A stretch of DNA of 34,892 bases, from positions 1 to 34,892 of the forward strand of contig JAFYZU010000055.1 in NCBI GenBank assembly GCA_017548565.1, given 5' to 3'. Below the pieces are notes generated by a model. That model was given only the letters and a program-made list of their open reading frames with translations. It was not told the DNA's origin and searched no databases. The translations under genes were made by a program, and so were the position numbers. Origin of the DNA: Treponema sp. (lineage in GTDB: Bacteria; Spirochaetota; Spirochaetia; Treponematales; Treponemataceae). How positions within the stretch are numbered: the first letter of the stretch is position 1; every line of letters starts with the position of its first letter. Below, in pieces: positions 34,760 through 34,892 of this stretch.

Positions 34760-34892
34760 GATACAATAAAAGTGCAGTGCCTAAATTGCCGAAAATCTAA
34801 GGAGAATGGCAATGAAAAGGTACGATCAAAATTTCAAGGACGAGGCTTTGAAGCTCTCGGACGACATTGGAATCAAGAAAGCTTGCGAGCAG
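34760..34892 (+). mobile_element. left end of an IS3-family insertion sequence (runs off the window)
   Basis: The sequence from about 34760 carries a short leader and the start of a transposase OrfA. The exact left terminus cannot be fixed because the other end is outside the window; it must lie near 34750-34775, where similarity to the SUMF1 gene stops. Insertion here would explain the missing 5' part of that gene. Confidence 0.6.
34812..34892 (+). CDS. IS3-family transposase OrfA (helix-turn-helix), N-terminal part
   Basis: An ATG at 34812 with AAGGAGA at 34799-34805 opens a frame to the right edge (27 codons), beginning MKRYDQNFKDEALKLSDDIG and continuing IKKACEQ. This is the first helix of the HTH domain in IS3/IS150-type OrfA proteins, which bind the element's ends. 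A partner OrfB (DDE integrase) is expected beyond the window. Confidence 0.75.
   Translation, partial: MKRYDQNFKDEALKLSDDIGIKKACEQ

Noticed and set aside
1..34892. CRISPR array, tRNA or rRNA genes
   Set aside because: No regularly spaced repeats, cloverleaf-like segments or rRNA-like stretches were found in the intergenic regions, all of which are under 300 bases.

Overview
The window looks like chromosomal DNA of a Treponema-type spirochaete, probably a host-associated or gut species. Evidence: about 40% GC by eye; AlaRS of only 607 residues, ending straight after its editing domain as in other spirochaetes; GroES with no groEL beside it; many lipoproteins with loose spirochaetal lipoboxes; a plant-like ATP-type phosphofructokinase; a SUMF1/C-type-lectin-fold protein of the kind expanded in treponemes; and a gene order (groES, TPR, nusB, PPIase, alaS; and grpE, dnaK, then a SpoIIE-type phosphatase and a STAS protein) that, from memory, matches parts of the T. 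pallidum map. The species cannot be fixed from the sequence alone.

Layout. (1) 1-3415: the start of an Rpn-family nuclease leaving the left edge, 6-phosphofructokinase (-), then lemA, a Bax-inhibitor-1 family membrane protein and groES (+). (2) 3418-16386: thirteen kb read on the minus strand. In transcription order it holds an alpha/beta hydrolase, GH36 alpha-galactosidase, a leucine-rich-repeat protein, ilvD, a membrane-anchored protein of unknown role, alaS, a SurA-like chaperone, nusB and a TPR lipoprotein. Recognisable promoters inside the run suggest several overlapping transcripts. (3) 16564-21042 (+): a chemoreceptor with a six-helix membrane sensor and leuS, ended by a strong two-way terminator. 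(4) 21077-29297 (-): grpE, dnaK and dnaJ, then two SpoIIE/PP2C-type phosphatases and a STAS anti-sigma antagonist, so protein quality control sits next to a partner-switching signalling module. (5) 29442-31489 (-): two translationally coupled lipoproteins; one looks like a YiiX-type permuted papain-fold hydrolase. (6) 31636-33062 (+): a small unknown protein coupled to a PflX-like radical SAM enzyme. (7) 33063-34892: an accessory stretch with a DUF4160/DUF2442 pair, palindromic intergenic DNA, a SUMF1-fold gene whose 5' end is replaced by an insertion sequence, and the start of that element's transposase.

Most of the window is housekeeping. The points that deserve a second look are: a set of genes whose start codon lies 6-8 bases from a good -10 box (probable leaderless mRNAs); tandem perfect hairpins between grpE and dnaK, one of which recurs after the SUMF1 gene; the GC-rich, mosaic-looking 3' end of the SUMF1 gene, which resembles a diversity-generating-retroelement variable region though no reverse transcriptase is in view; a sigma28-like promoter before the phosphatase operon; and the YiiX-like lipoprotein pair. 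No rRNA, tRNA or CRISPR array was seen. No stretch over 300 bases lacks a gene.
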